Assembly: GCA_913020115.1 (NCBI GenBank)
Contig: CAJWBQ010000018.1
Location: 1-64,000, forward strand
Reading direction: 5' to 3'
Source: an uncultured Cellvibrionales bacterium
GTDB taxonomy: Bacteria; Pseudomonadota; Gammaproteobacteria; Pseudomonadales; Cellvibrionaceae
DNA: 64,000 bases
Part shown: positions 26,977-36,363 of the stretch, piece after piece
Numbering within the stretch: position 1 is the stretch's first letter
Layout of the letters: every line of letters begins with the position of its first letter
Made by a program: the position numbers and the translations under genes
Notes under the pieces: generated by a model
What the model was told of the DNA's origin: nothing
The model's database searches: none
What the model saw: only the letters and a program-made list of their open reading frames with translations

Positions 26977-27001
26977 CTACTATCTTCTGAAGTACTAGTA
27001 G
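26977..27001. promoter_or_regulatory. dyad in front of the ABM monooxygenase gene (possible LuxR site)
   Basis: A 25-bp imperfect palindrome with arms CTACTA (26977-26982) and TAGTAG (26996-27001) around CTTCTGAAG. It sits 76 bp upstream of the small monooxygenase gene and just after the LuxR-type gene. Size and place suit a lux-box-like operator; no binding is shown. Confidence 0.35.
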
Positions 27002-27076
27002 GTTGAAGAAGAAAAGTTTAGGCGCTCAAATAGCTGACATTTTTTAAGAGCCTACTAATTTTTGAAAGGACTAATT

Positions 27077-27364
27077 ATGGATGTATTCGCGATAGTCAAT
27101 ATTGAGGCAAAAGATGGCCGGAGTGCCGAGGCACTAGAGGTGATAAGAAGGAGTCAGGATCATTGTTTGTCTCTAGATAACTGCAGTGGCTTCAATGTCT
27201 ATCAAAACCAAAAAGATATCCACCGCTTCCATTTCGTCGAACGATGGGCTTCGGTGGAAGAGCATAAAGAATTTCTATCAGGTTTAATGAGTGACCCCAG
27301 CTTTATTGCCAGTTTAGAGGCGTTTACGTCGCCTCCTGACATTGAATATTTTGACTTGAGGTAA
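27077..27364 (+). CDS. ABM-domain (antibiotic biosynthesis monooxygenase-like) protein
   Basis: 95-residue dimeric alpha/beta-barrel protein: FAIVNIEAKDGRSAEALEVIRR at the start, then SGFNVYQNQKDIHRFHFVERWASVEEHKEFL, the F-x-x-x-E-x-W-x-s-x-e-a-h-x-x-H pattern of the family. Members include cofactor-free quinone monooxygenases (YgiN), heme-degrading enzymes and many small oxidoreductases of unknown substrate. The ATG at 27077 has GAAAGGA upstream; a TTG five codons earlier is less likely. It follows the LuxR-like gene after 210 bp containing a dyad, so it is the best candidate target. Confidence 0.82.
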   Translation: MDVFAIVNIEAKDGRSAEALEVIRRSQDHCLSLDNCSGFNVYQNQKDIHRFHFVERWASVEEHKEFLSGLMSDPSFIASLEAFTSPPDIEYFDLR

Positions 27365-27377
27365 GTGACAGAGGCCC

Positions 27378-28409
27378 TCAACGACAGAACACTAACTTCG
27401 GTCTGGGGTCGAGCATTGCTTCAATACAATCGTCAAAACTCAGCACTTCGTCAACAAACGCCAAGGGATCAATGGTACCTTGGCAGGCGTGATGCAGTGT
27501 CTCATGCAAGACGACTCGGCTGTGCACTCGGCCAACTTGATAGTTGATCCCCTTCATATAGGCACTGGCAAGTGGCAGCTCCATCATTCCAGATAAGCCT
27601 CCACTTACTCCGGTGCAAAAACCGCAGGGCGCAGTAGAAGCCATCGCATACATAAGCCCCTCTCGAGTCGCGGAGGCGTCCACCACGATGAGGAAGTCAT
27701 CTTCATGACGGGTTTGTGTATGCATGTCGCTTAACTTAAGAATTTCTGCACCTGCGTGCTTCGCTATGCTAAGCCGGGCGTCGTCACTGTCTGCGTAAAC
27801 AACACGGCGGCTTCCCAAGGCAAGGGCTGCGTGCATGGCGTATAAGCCGACGCTCTGTGCAAGCCCCCCTACGATCAATACGGGTTCACCGGGAAACTCT
27901 CTAAGGCCATTGGCAACGGTGCGATACCCATCGGCTACGTTGTCCGACAAGCCGGCACCTGCTGCAGGGGATATGGAATCTGGCAAGGTCACTAGCATGG
28001 CATCAGCATAGGGCACTAGCACTGTGTCGGAAAACGCACCGCCATAATCACTTGTCGGGTGTGTACCCAAACCGTAAGCCGCGTAGGGCGACACTGCGGT
28101 GCAAGCATTGGTCCATCCACGTCTGCAATTGTCACAAGTGCCACAGTGAATTTGAAAAGGCACTATCACTCGGTCTCCAGGCACAAAACCCTTAACACTG
28201 TCTCCCACCTCTTCAATCACTGCCGTCATTTCGTGACCAAAGGCAAAGGGACCCGGGGTTTTATAAGCGCCCATCGCAACGTATAAATCTAAATCGCAAC
28301 GCGCTACCGCAATGGGACGAACTAGAGCGGCTTCATCTGAACATAATTTAGGTCTAGGCACTTCCTGCCACTCTAATTTTTGCGGTCCCAAATAAGTCAG
28401 TTGCTGCAT
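27378..28409 (-). CDS. zinc-type alcohol dehydrogenase (medium-chain family)
   Basis: 343 residues of the medium-chain dehydrogenase/reductase superfamily. GHEMTAVIEEVGDSVKGFVPGDRV is the catalytic zinc and GroES-like segment; HCGTCDNCRRGWTNAC carries the four structural-zinc cysteines; VLIVGGLAQSVGLYAMHAALALG is the Rossmann motif with GGLAQS instead of the usual GxGxxG. The catalytic cysteine appears as ARCDLDLY (C-D in place of C-G/S-D). Substrate unknown. It is divergent from a LysR gene and converges with the ABM gene, with 13 bp between stops. Confidence 0.86.
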   Translation of the reverse strand: MQQLTYLGPQKLEWQEVPRPKLCSDEAALVRPIAVARCDLDLYVAMGAYKTPGPFAFGHEMTAVIEEVGDSVKGFVPGDRVIVPFQIHCGTCDNCRRGWTNACTAVSPYAAYGLGTHPTSDYGGAFSDTVLVPYADAMLVTLPDSISPAAGAGLSDNVADGYRTVANGLREFPGEPVLIVGGLAQSVGLYAMHAALALGSRRVVYADSDDARLSIAKHAGAEILKLSDMHTQTRHEDDFLIVVDASATREGLMYAMASTAPCGFCTGVSGGLSGMMELPLASAYMKGINYQVGRVHSRVVLHETLHHACQGTIDPLAFVDEVLSFDDCIEAMLDPRPKLVFCR

Positions 28410-28523
28410 TACTGTGCCCTCAAGCTAGTTTTGATGAATTTAGCTTGGCAGCTTTGCGCCAATCCTTATATAGTCATATACGTAACTTAGATTTACGAAT
28501 ATGCAACGAAAGAGAATGATCAA

Positions 28524-29393
28524 ATGTGGGATAATATAAGGTGTTTCGTCTGCTCGGTTGAGACAGGCAGTTTCACTGACACGGCGAAACGGTTAAATTT
28601 ATCGGTAGCGACGGTGAGTCGCAGACTGCAAAAACTGGAATCGGAATTGGGCTTGCGACTGCTCAACCGTCACGTTTCTGGTGTGGAGTTAACGGCAGAA
28701 GGGAAAATTGTTTATGAAAAAATGGCAGGCCCTGCCGATCAATTTTCTGAGCTAACGCGCATCGCAACGATGCTACGAGATGGTGTTAACCTGGAACCCG
28801 TTGTCATCTCTTCAACTGAGCCTATTATTTCTGACATTCTCGCGCCCAAACTCGCCGCATTTTTACGCACCAATACCGACCTTCGACTAACTTTAAGCGT
28901 GTCTACTAGCAATGTTAGCTTACCCAAACGTGAAGCTGACATTGCCATTCGCCTGAATCGACCACAGGACGACAATCTGATGACAAAGCGTCTACCATCG
29001 CTCAGGCTGGGTCTATACGCTTCCAGAGCCTATCTAAACGGTAGAGACCCTAGCGCTCTCGCACTTGAGAACGAGAGTTTGCTCGGTATGGACGACAGCT
29101 TTGGCGACATCCCAGAGGCCACTTGGTTTTCCAAGCATGGACTCGCGCATCGACTGGTATTGAAGTCCAGTAGTGTTCGCACGCTGTGTGCCGCCACCAT
29201 TGAAGCTTGTGGTATTTCGTTGGTTCCAAGGTTTATCGCCGAACGTCAAGGCTTGATTGAAATTCCAAGTCCAGCCACGCCCCAGCGAACGCCCTACGTC
29301 GTTTTTCACCGGGATTTTCGCAAGGTAAAGCGTATCGTCTTGACGAAGAATTGGATTGTGGAAAGTTTTGAGGAAACCTTGGGAAAAAGTTAG
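28524..29393 (+). CDS. LysR-family transcriptional regulator
   Basis: 289-residue LysR-type regulator with helix-turn-helix VETGSFTDTAKRLNLSVATV (13-32) and RRLQKLESELGLRLLNRHVSG, followed by the effector-binding domain. The 114-bp gap to the divergent alcohol dehydrogenase is the natural place for its operator, so it likely controls that gene. The inducer is unknown. Its start ATG lies in the expected place relative to the helix-turn-helix (M-W-D-N-I-R). Confidence 0.87.
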   Translation: MWDNIRCFVCSVETGSFTDTAKRLNLSVATVSRRLQKLESELGLRLLNRHVSGVELTAEGKIVYEKMAGPADQFSELTRIATMLRDGVNLEPVVISSTEPIISDILAPKLAAFLRTNTDLRLTLSVSTSNVSLPKREADIAIRLNRPQDDNLMTKRLPSLRLGLYASRAYLNGRDPSALALENESLLGMDDSFGDIPEATWFSKHGLAHRLVLKSSSVRTLCAATIEACGISLVPRFIAERQGLIEIPSPATPQRTPYVVFHRDFRKVKRIVLTKNWIVESFEETLGKS

Positions 29394-29573
29394 CACGAAG
29401 AATCAATTCAAACTTATGACTCTTGCTTGGACAATCAGACCCAAAATTTCCTTTAGTCATCCTGCGATTCGTCGGTAAAACCGTCCATTTCACACCGAAA
29501 AGCACCGCTTTATAGGTACTTAAGCCTCGCCAGTGACACTAGACTGTAGATACAAATTTCTAGGAGTTCACCG

Positions 29574-30842
29574 ATGCTAGACAAGACCTCACCATCTCTA
29601 CCTCGCGGCATGCGCTATGAGAACCAGCTGGCGATGATTGAAGGCATGTCTTTAGCCGACATTGCACGAGAATACCCAACGCCATTTTATTGCTATTCGC
29701 AAAGTGCGATTGAGCAAAAAATGCAGGCCTGCCTAAAGGCTTTTGAACCCACGGGGGCAAAGGTTCATTTCGCGGTAAAAGCGAATAGCAATATCAATTT
29801 ACTCCGGCTGATGGCAAAAGCCGGGCTCGGAGCGGATATTGTCAGCGGCGGGGAGTTAACTCGCGCTTGCACAGCAGGTATTGCTCCGGCCGATGTCATT
29901 TTTTCTGGAGTGGCAAAAACCGATAACGAGCTGGAATACGCCATGCATAAAGGCGTGGGACAATACAATGTGGAGTCTATTGAGGAGCTTCATAGAATCA
30001 ACACCATTGCTCAGCGCTTAGGCGTGGTGATTGACGCAGTCTTGCGAGTTAACCCGGAGGTGGATGCAGGGACGCACCAGCATATTACAACTGCAAAAAA
30101 AGGCAGTAAGTTTGGTATTGCTTACTCGCAGTTAGATAGCGCTTTGCAAACCGCTGCCACACTCTCGAGCATAAATGTTCGTGGGTTGGCCATGCACATT
30201 GGTTCACAAATTACTTCGCTCGAACCTTACAGTCAATCAATACAAAGAATGCTGCACTGGCTTGAGCAATTGCAGGCCAAAGGTTTTGCCATTGATCGAA
30301 TAGATTTAGGCGGCGGTTTAGGCGTGGACTATGGCAATGGGGAATATCTTGAATACAGTGACTATGCAGAGCTTATTCAAGCATCCTTTGCTAACTATCA
30401 GGTCGACATTCAACTGGAACTGGGTCGCTCGCTGATCGCTGAAGCCGGGATACTCGTCAGCTCGGTAGTGTCTACCAAGCAATCTAGCCCCAACAACTTT
30501 GTACTTTTGGATGCGGGCATGAACGACTTACTCCGCCCATCACTCTACCAAGCGCACCATCCTTTGCTGGCCGCCAGCTTAAGCACATCCGCAAGACCTG
30601 AAACCTTTGACGTTGTAGGCCCCATCTGCGAGAGCACTGATTGCTTCCACAAGAACTATCCAATGTTGCGCCCCAATACGGGCGACCTGATGTTCTTCAC
30701 CGTCGTCGGCGCATACTGCTCTGTGCTTTCATCAAGCTACAACAGTCGGACCCTGATACCTGAGCTGCTAGTAAACGGAGAAAATGTCCGTGTTATTCGT
30801 AAGGCGTGGACGATAGATGAACAGTTGAAATTGGAAGAATAA
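29574..30842 (+). CDS. lysA: diaminopimelate decarboxylase
   Basis: Last enzyme of lysine biosynthesis, converting meso-diaminopimelate to L-lysine with PLP. 422 residues of the alanine-racemase-fold decarboxylase family: PLP lysine K69 in HFAVKANSN, AMHIGSQI, the glycine loop DLGGGLGVDYG, ELGRSLIAEAG and the partner-subunit motif GPICESTDCF with the catalytic cysteine. The N-terminal ~25 residues resemble LysA more than the related carboxynorspermidine decarboxylase. A TAGGAG ribosome site precedes the ATG. It is a single gene; lysA is often beside dapF, but no dapF is seen here. Confidence 0.95.
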   Translation: MLDKTSPSLPRGMRYENQLAMIEGMSLADIAREYPTPFYCYSQSAIEQKMQACLKAFEPTGAKVHFAVKANSNINLLRLMAKAGLGADIVSGGELTRACTAGIAPADVIFSGVAKTDNELEYAMHKGVGQYNVESIEELHRINTIAQRLGVVIDAVLRVNPEVDAGTHQHITTAKKGSKFGIAYSQLDSALQTAATLSSINVRGLAMHIGSQITSLEPYSQSIQRMLHWLEQLQAKGFAIDRIDLGGGLGVDYGNGEYLEYSDYAELIQASFANYQVDIQLELGRSLIAEAGILVSSVVSTKQSSPNNFVLLDAGMNDLLRPSLYQAHHPLLAASLSTSARPETFDVVGPICESTDCFHKNYPMLRPNTGDLMFFTVVGAYCSVLSSSYNSRTLIPELLVNGENVRVIRKAWTIDEQLKLEE

Positions 30843-30854
30843 GGCCGTGCCAAT

Positions 30855-30876
30855 TCGGGGCCAACCGGGGCCCCGA
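30855..30876. terminator. GC-rich hairpin between convergent lysA and pyk
   Basis: Perfect 8-bp stem TCGGGGCC/GGCCCCGA with a 6-nt loop in the 47-bp gap between convergent stops. No T run follows on either strand, so it may work as a weak two-way terminator or only as an mRNA 3' end stabiliser. Confidence 0.45.
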
Positions 30877-30889
30877 CTAGGAGTCGACT

Positions 30890-32338
30890 TTAATGAATAT
30901 CATCCCCAACTCGAACGATTTTCAAAGTGTTCGTGCCGCCGTGAACATTGACATAATCGCCTTTCGAGATGAGCACCAAATCTCCCCGCTCAACTTCGCC
31001 GAGCTGCACCAACTGGTCCACCGCGCTTAGGTTAATTTTCTCAGGAGGTAATTCACCAATATCGAAAGGCACAGGATGAACGCCTCGACACAATACAACA
31101 CGCGCCTGAGTATCCAAACGAGGAGTAAAGGCAAAGATGGGTAGGTTAGAGCTAATACGAGACATGAGACGCGGTGTAGTGCCAGACTCCGTCATGCAGA
31201 TAATAGCCTTCACACCCTGCAAATGGTTTGCTGCATACATCACCGCATGGGCAATAGACTCATCAATTGATGCAAACTCACCCGCGGGTAAAGTATTTGT
31301 CGAGCGAGTGCCATAGTGACGCTCAGCACCCAAAATTACTCGGCACATAGCTTCAATAGTTTCCACTGGAAACTCACCCGCAGCCGTTTCGCCAGACAAC
31401 ATCACAGCGTCTGTTCCATCCAAAACAGCATTGGCCACATCGAACACTTCAGCTCGCGTGGGCAGAGGACTTGAAATCATTGATTCCATCATCTGTGTAG
31501 CCGTAATGACTGTTTTACCTTGCATCTTCGAACGAGAAATAATTTGCTTCTGCACACCAATTAGTTCAGCGTCACCAATCTCGACACCTAAATCGCCGCG
31601 AGCAACCATTAGCACATCACTGGCTTCAATAATCTCATCAAGAATAGTTAGGTCCTGAACGGTTTCTGCCCGTTCAATTTTTGCCACAATAGCCGCATGG
31701 CTGCCTGCTTCATTAATTAGTTTGCGTGCCACATTGATATCATCAGCACTGCGTGGAAAAGACACTGCCAGAAAATCTACGTTCAGCTCTGCGGCCAGCT
31801 TGATATCACGCATATCTTTTTCTGTGAGTGCAGGAGCCGATAAACCGCCACCTTGACGATTAATTCCCTTGTTATTAGACAAGGCTCCGCCCACCGTAAC
31901 AACACAGTGGATACGCTTGCCCTCGATGCCCGTCACATCAAAAATAACCCGTCCATCATCCAATAACAAACGGTCGCCCACAGCACAATCTTCTGGCAAC
32001 TCTTTGTAGTCAATGCCCACTTGCTGCTGATCGCCTGCATTGGTATCGAGCCCAGCATCCAAAGTAAACACATCTCCTACCGCTAGAGTGATACTTTTTG
32101 CCTTAAAGCGTGCAATACGAATCTTGGGTCCTTGCAAATCACCTAGAACAGCCACAGTACGCTGGTGCTTATCTGCCAACTCACGAACTTTTTCCGCTCG
32201 AGCTTTGTGATCTTCTGGCTGGCCGTGAGAGAAATTGAGACGCACTACGTCCACTCCGGCCACAATCATTTTTTCCAGAACTTCTGGGTCATCGCAGGCA
32301 GGTCCTAGGGTGGCAACAATTTTTGTACGTCTTAACAT
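30890..32338 (-). CDS. pyk: pyruvate kinase
   Basis: Converts phosphoenolpyruvate and ADP to pyruvate and ATP. 482 residues of the PykA type: N-terminal RTKIVATLGPA, substrate segments VVRLNFSHG, FLAVSFPRSADD, MVARGDLGVEIG, ITATQMMESMI with the catalytic threonine-rich turn, and DAVMLSGETAAGEFPVE. The C-terminal domain that binds allosteric effectors is complete. It is the promoter-distal gene of the minus-strand Entner-Doudoroff operon, 30 bp after gap, closing the route to pyruvate. Confidence 0.96.
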   Translation of the reverse strand: MLRRTKIVATLGPACDDPEVLEKMIVAGVDVVRLNFSHGQPEDHKARAEKVRELADKHQRTVAVLGDLQGPKIRIARFKAKSITLAVGDVFTLDAGLDTNAGDQQQVGIDYKELPEDCAVGDRLLLDDGRVIFDVTGIEGKRIHCVVTVGGALSNNKGINRQGGGLSAPALTEKDMRDIKLAAELNVDFLAVSFPRSADDINVARKLINEAGSHAAIVAKIERAETVQDLTILDEIIEASDVLMVARGDLGVEIGDAELIGVQKQIISRSKMQGKTVITATQMMESMISSPLPTRAEVFDVANAVLDGTDAVMLSGETAAGEFPVETIEAMCRVILGAERHYGTRSTNTLPAGEFASIDESIAHAVMYAANHLQGVKAIICMTESGTTPRLMSRISSNLPIFAFTPRLDTQARVVLCRGVHPVPFDIGELPPEKINLSAVDQLVQLGEVERGDLVLISKGDYVNVHGGTNTLKIVRVGDDIH

Positions 32339-32368
32339 AATAAACTCTTTTAATAACAGATTAACGAA

Positions 32369-33421
32369 TTACGCTACACACTGAGCAATGGGCTCAGCCT
32401 CTTCAGCAGCCGCCTGACTTACGGCCATCAACACCAATGTGTTATCCAACATACGGTTGGAGAAACCCCATTCGTTATCGTACCAAGCCATGACTTTCAC
32501 TAGTCGTCCATTTACACGAGTTTGTGTAGAGTCAAAATTTGAGCTTGCAGCATTGTGATTAAAATCAACTGATACCAAAGGCTCATCGCTGTAACACAAC
32601 ACACCAGACAAACTTCCTTGGCTGGCATTGGCTAGCAGGCCATTGATTTCTTCAACACTTGTATTGCGACCAGCGATAAAGGTTAAGTCCACCAAGGACA
32701 CATTAATTGTGGGCACTCGCACAGCCATGCCATCCAGCTTTCCAGCCAGCTCAGGCAATACCAAGCCAACCGCTTTTGCGGCTCCCGTTTGAGTAGGAAT
32801 CATTGACTGAGTCGCTGAACGCGCGCGGTATAGATCGCTATGATATACGTCATTCAGGTTTTGGTCGTTGGTGTAAGCGTGTACAGTGGTCATCGAACCC
32901 TGCTCAATACCTACCGCATCGTTCAGTACTTTTGCGATCGGCGCCAGACAGTTAGTGGTACAAGACGCATTAGAAATAATATTGCAATCCGCTGTTAGCA
33001 CCGAGTCGTTAACGCCATACACTATGGTTGCGTCTACATCGGCTCCAGGCGCAGAGATAATTACCTTTTTCGCGCCCGCGTTTAAATGAGCCGAGGCTTT
33101 TTCGCGACTGGTAAACAGGCCAGTGCATTCGTATACCACGTCAACATCTAACTTACCCCAAGGTAAATCGGCCGGATTGCGCTCGGCGAAAATTTCAATA
33201 CGATCATCATTTACAAACAGACAGCCGTCTTCAACTTTCACACTTTCAGAGAACCGACCATGTACAGTATCGTATTTTGTCAAATGAGCATTAGTTTTGG
33301 CATCACCTAAATCATTAATTGCGACTACTTGAATGCGGTCACGATAATTTGATTCGTACAAGGCTCGTAAAGTATTTCTTCCAATTCGTCCGTAACCGTT
33401 AATGGCAACTCTAATGGTCAT
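32369..33421 (-). CDS. gap: type I glyceraldehyde-3-phosphate dehydrogenase (Entner-Doudoroff operon)
   Basis: 350 residues. Dinucleotide motif [11 protein letters not shown] (6-16), INDLGD for the adenosine ribose, catalytic [12 protein letters not shown] with C154, and [10 protein letters not shown] with the base histidine. It processes the glyceraldehyde-3-phosphate made by KDPG aldolase, encoded 49 bp upstream in the operon. Against the tandem gap at 3381-4379 it has a longer C-terminus ([17 protein letters not shown]) and only moderate identity, so the two are old paralogues, not a recent duplication. Confidence 0.95.
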   Translation of the reverse strand: MTIRVAINGYGRIGRNTLRALYESNYRDRIQVVAINDLGDAKTNAHLTKYDTVHGRFSESVKVEDGCLFVNDDRIEIFAERNPADLPWGKLDVDVVYECTGLFTSREKASAHLNAGAKKVIISAPGADVDATIVYGVNDSVLTADCNIISNASCTTNCLAPIAKVLNDAVGIEQGSMTTVHAYTNDQNLNDVYHSDLYRARSATQSMIPTQTGAAKAVGLVLPELAGKLDGMAVRVPTINVSLVDLTFIAGRNTSVEEINGLLANASQGSLSGVLCYSDEPLVSVDFNHNAASSNFDSTQTRVNGRLVKVMAWYDNEWGFSNRMLDNTLVLMAVSQAAAEEAEPIAQCVA

Positions 33422-33470
33422 GTTAATAAATCCTAGTCAGTAATTAATTTATTTTAAGTTGATAGCGCAG

Positions 33471-34100
33471 TTAGCGCGCAAGAGAGGCGGCTTCGCGTGC
33501 CAGCTCTTCAATGGCAGCCCAGTCACCCGCTTCGACCAAGGGCTTTGGTATCATCCAAGTGCCGCCAATGCATACAACATTAGGCAGCGCCAAATATTCT
33601 GGTGCCTTTGCCAAGTTGATGCCGCCAGTCGGACAAAAACGCAGCTTCGCCAAAGGCCCACCAATTGATTTCAACATAGCCACACCACCCGCGGCTTCAG
33701 CCGGAAAAAATTTGAGAAAGCTAAAACCACGTGAACTAAGATGCATAGCCTCACTCGGTGTAGAAACACCCGGCAGCATAGGAATATTCGCCGCTTGCAC
33801 AGCATCAATCATTACGTCGGTTGCACCAGGGCTTACCAGAAAATCGGCGCCCGCTTCAACGGCAGCCGTAACGTCCTCTGGTGAAACAATAGTTCCGGCC
33901 CCAACAATGGCCTCGGGCACGGCAGCCTTCATTAGCTTCATAGCCTCAAGGGCTACGGGTGTGCGCAGGGTTATTTCCAAGACTTTCAGACCGCCGTTGA
34001 AAAGGGCTTGCGCCAGTGGCGCGGCTTGGCTCAATTCGTCTACCACAATGACCGGAATAACTGGAGATGTATTTACAATTTGTTCTACGGTGTAGCTCAT
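33471..34100 (-). CDS. eda: 2-keto-3-deoxy-6-phosphogluconate aldolase
   Basis: Class I aldolase of the Entner-Doudoroff pathway, splitting KDPG into pyruvate and glyceraldehyde-3-phosphate. 209 residues; catalytic E42 in EITLRTP, Schiff-base K130 in FLKFFPAEAAGG, and the phosphate loop PTGGI. PVIPVIVVDE at the N-terminus is typical. It also could act on 4-hydroxy-2-oxoglutarate, as E. coli Eda does. It lies 18 bp after pgl and 49 bp before gap in the operon. Confidence 0.96.
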   Translation of the reverse strand: MSYTVEQIVNTSPVIPVIVVDELSQAAPLAQALFNGGLKVLEITLRTPVALEAMKLMKAAVPEAIVGAGTIVSPEDVTAAVEAGADFLVSPGATDVMIDAVQAANIPMLPGVSTPSEAMHLSSRGFSFLKFFPAEAAGGVAMLKSIGGPLAKLRFCPTGGINLAKAPEYLALPNVVCIGGTWMIPKPLVEAGDWAAIEELAREAASLAR

Positions 34101-34118
34101 AGTATTTTCCTGTAGGGC

Positions 34119-34835
34119 TTAGGGCGCCCAATAGACCTCAATTGAAAGTTGATTCTGATTTAGAATGGCGCGTACGGGCATCTCAGCAATGTCATCACCC
34201 TTGAGCGCCGTTTTTAAAACGGCTAGCTTGTCTTTGCCCGTAACAACCAACACCACTTTCTTCGAATTTAATATTCCATGTCGGGTGAGCGTCATGCGTT
34301 CTATTTCTTCTCCAGTAACCTCTGATGACTGAGCTACAATGGAAGCAATCGTGTCGCGAGTATTTAAAGCATGCTCTAAGCCATTAGCGTGCGGGAACAA
34401 TGATGCGGTGTGGCCGTCAGGGCCCATTCCTAATAAGGTAATATCAAAGGGGCGCGCAATTTCTTGATACTGCGCCTCACAAACCGCGACAGACTCAGCC
34501 GCTGTTTCAGTGGGATGATACAAGCCAGTAAACTGAGGCGTAGGCATCCCCCGCGATTCTAAAGTGTTGAGCAAGTGATTTTGTACCAATAAGGCATTGC
34601 TGCGTTCGTGGGTTCCGGGCACCCAACGTTCGTCAACTAAAGCCAAGGCGATTTTTTCCCAGGGTAAATTGGCCTCAACCATACGTTCAAACAAGGCAAT
34701 GGGTGTACGGCCTCCCGAAACGACAAAACTCGCCTGATTTTTGGTTTTCAAAGCGTCTTGCAAACTCTCCTGACAAACGCTTGCCAGAGCATCAAACATG
34801 AGCGCCTGACTCTCAAAATGCTGTTCGTTTATCAT
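34119..34835 (-). CDS. pgl: 6-phosphogluconolactonase
   Basis: Hydrolyses 6-phosphogluconolactone to 6-phosphogluconate. 238-residue DevB/SOL type, related to NagB by fold: FVVSGGRTPIALFERM at the N-terminus, ALVDERWVPGTHERSN, TLLGMGPDGHTASLFP (the GxGxDGHTASLFPH signature) and VLVVTGKDKL. Its start overlaps the zwf stop by 4 bp (ATGA), so zwf and pgl are translationally coupled, matching their consecutive reactions. Confidence 0.95.
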   Translation of the reverse strand: MINEQHFESQALMFDALASVCQESLQDALKTKNQASFVVSGGRTPIALFERMVEANLPWEKIALALVDERWVPGTHERSNALLVQNHLLNTLESRGMPTPQFTGLYHPTETAAESVAVCEAQYQEIARPFDITLLGMGPDGHTASLFPHANGLEHALNTRDTIASIVAQSSEVTGEEIERMTLTRHGILNSKKVVLVVTGKDKLAVLKTALKGDDIAEMPVRAILNQNQLSIEVYWAP

Positions 34836-36319
34836 GTATTTGCCTTATCAATTTCAGCCAAGTTAAACCACTGGTGACCCTGCTCGGCCAAAAGTTGATC
34901 GGAGCCTTCTGGACCCCAGGAGCCCGAGCGGTACAAGTGCGGTTGACGGGGGGAATTTTGCCAGGCATCAATGATTGGATCGCACCAATTCCAGGCCTGT
35001 TCCACTTCGTCGCGATGGATAAACAAACTTGGATTTCCGCCCACTACATCAAGCAGCAAACGCTTATATGCGTCGCTGCGGAATTCCTTGTGCTCATCTG
35101 CAAAATTCAAATTGAGAGTTACTGGCTGTAATTCAGTCTCAAGCTTTTGGAGATTTTTTGCCATCAAAACGAGCTGCATGCTTTCATCTGGCTGAAGGCG
35201 AATAACGAGCTTGTTTGCTTGCAGGGCGCCTGCCTCTCCGGGGTAAAGTCGGTGAGAAACGTCTTTAAACTGCACTACAATTTCAGCACTGCGCTTGTTC
35301 ATACGTTTGCCGGTTCGCAAGTAGAACGGTACTTTTGACCAGCGCCAGTTATCAATGTGCGCTCGGATGGCAACAAAAGTTTCAGTGGTACTGGATGGTT
35401 TTCCAAGCTCTTCTAAATAACCTGACTTGAGCTCTCCCGCCACTTCGCCGGCAACATATTGCCCGCGCACGGTGTTGGCGAGCACATCCCCCCTTGACAT
35501 GGGACGCAGTGACTCCAGCACTTTCAATTTTTCTTGGCGGATGCTGTTAGCGCTGAGTTTGTGTGGTGGTTCCATGGCAATTAGGCAGAGCAATTGCAAC
35601 AAATGATTCTGCACCATATCGCGCATGGCGCCAGCACCGTCGTAAAAACTGGCTCGCTTTTCCAAACCAACCATCTCAGAGATACTAATTTGTACATGGT
35701 CTATAGATTTCGCATCCCACAACTGTTCAAACAACAAGTTGTTGAAACGCAGGGCCAATAGGTTTTGTACGGTCTCTTTTCCAAGGTAGTGGTCAATTCG
35801 ATACAACTGCTCTTCACTGAAGAACTCAGCCATTTTATTGTTGATGGCAATTGCCGATTCGGTATCGTAGCCAATAGGTTTTTCAACAACTAAGCGCGTA
35901 TTGGCGCTAATTAAACCTTCGGTTGATAGATTTTCACAACACGCACCGTAGATCGCAGGCGGGATAGCCATATAGAAAACACGAACGCGATCGGGGTTTC
36001 TATTGAGATGTTCCGCCAGCAAACTCCACTGTTCATTGTGCTCAGCGATGTTAAGAACGACGGCCTGAATCGATTGAGAAAACTGCTCCCATAGGGTTTG
36101 ACTAAATTCTCCCGGAGCGAGATTCAGCTTTAGATGTTTTTCAATCTCAGGCATCAAGCCTGCGGCTTCTTCGTCATCACGACAGCTGAGCAATACGCTT
36201 GAACTGTCGGCGTTAAGACTGCCTTCGCTATAAATTCTATATATCGCTGGTAGTAATTTACGAAGCGATAGGTCTCCCGCGCCGCCGAATATTATTATGT
36301 CACTGGCTTGGTAATTCAT
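34832..36319 (-). CDS. zwf: glucose-6-phosphate 1-dehydrogenase
   Basis: Oxidises glucose-6-phosphate to 6-phosphogluconolactone with NAD(P). 495 residues: N-terminal IIFGGAGDLSLRKLLPAIY is the dinucleotide motif GxxGDLxxRKL; VVEKPIGYD and RIDHYLGKETVQN (catalytic H and K) are the substrate motifs. It follows edd in the operon but a 241-bp gap filled by the structured repeat (36364-36535) lies between them, so part of the zwf expression may depend on the repeat or on a promoter inside that gap. Confidence 0.96.
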   Translation of the reverse strand: MNYQASDIIIFGGAGDLSLRKLLPAIYRIYSEGSLNADSSSVLLSCRDDEEAAGLMPEIEKHLKLNLAPGEFSQTLWEQFSQSIQAVVLNIAEHNEQWSLLAEHLNRNPDRVRVFYMAIPPAIYGACCENLSTEGLISANTRLVVEKPIGYDTESAIAINNKMAEFFSEEQLYRIDHYLGKETVQNLLALRFNNLLFEQLWDAKSIDHVQISISEMVGLEKRASFYDGAGAMRDMVQNHLLQLLCLIAMEPPHKLSANSIRQEKLKVLESLRPMSRGDVLANTVRGQYVAGEVAGELKSGYLEELGKPSSTTETFVAIRAHIDNWRWSKVPFYLRTGKRMNKRSAEIVVQFKDVSHRLYPGEAGALQANKLVIRLQPDESMQLVLMAKNLQKLETELQPVTLNLNFADEHKEFRSDAYKRLLLDVVGGNPSLFIHRDEVEQAWNWCDPIIDAWQNSPRQPHLYRSGSWGPEGSDQLLAEQGHQWFNLAEIDKANT

Positions 36320-36363
36320 ACTTGGGCCTGTTTTTCCTAAATCTTAGTTTGTGGTGAAATTCC

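Noticed and set aside
33511..34095. Plus-strand 194-codon open frame opposite eda
   Set aside because: It mirrors the eda gene, whose catalytic residues and operon position are certain; it is rich in Ser, Thr and Pro as antisense frames usually are.
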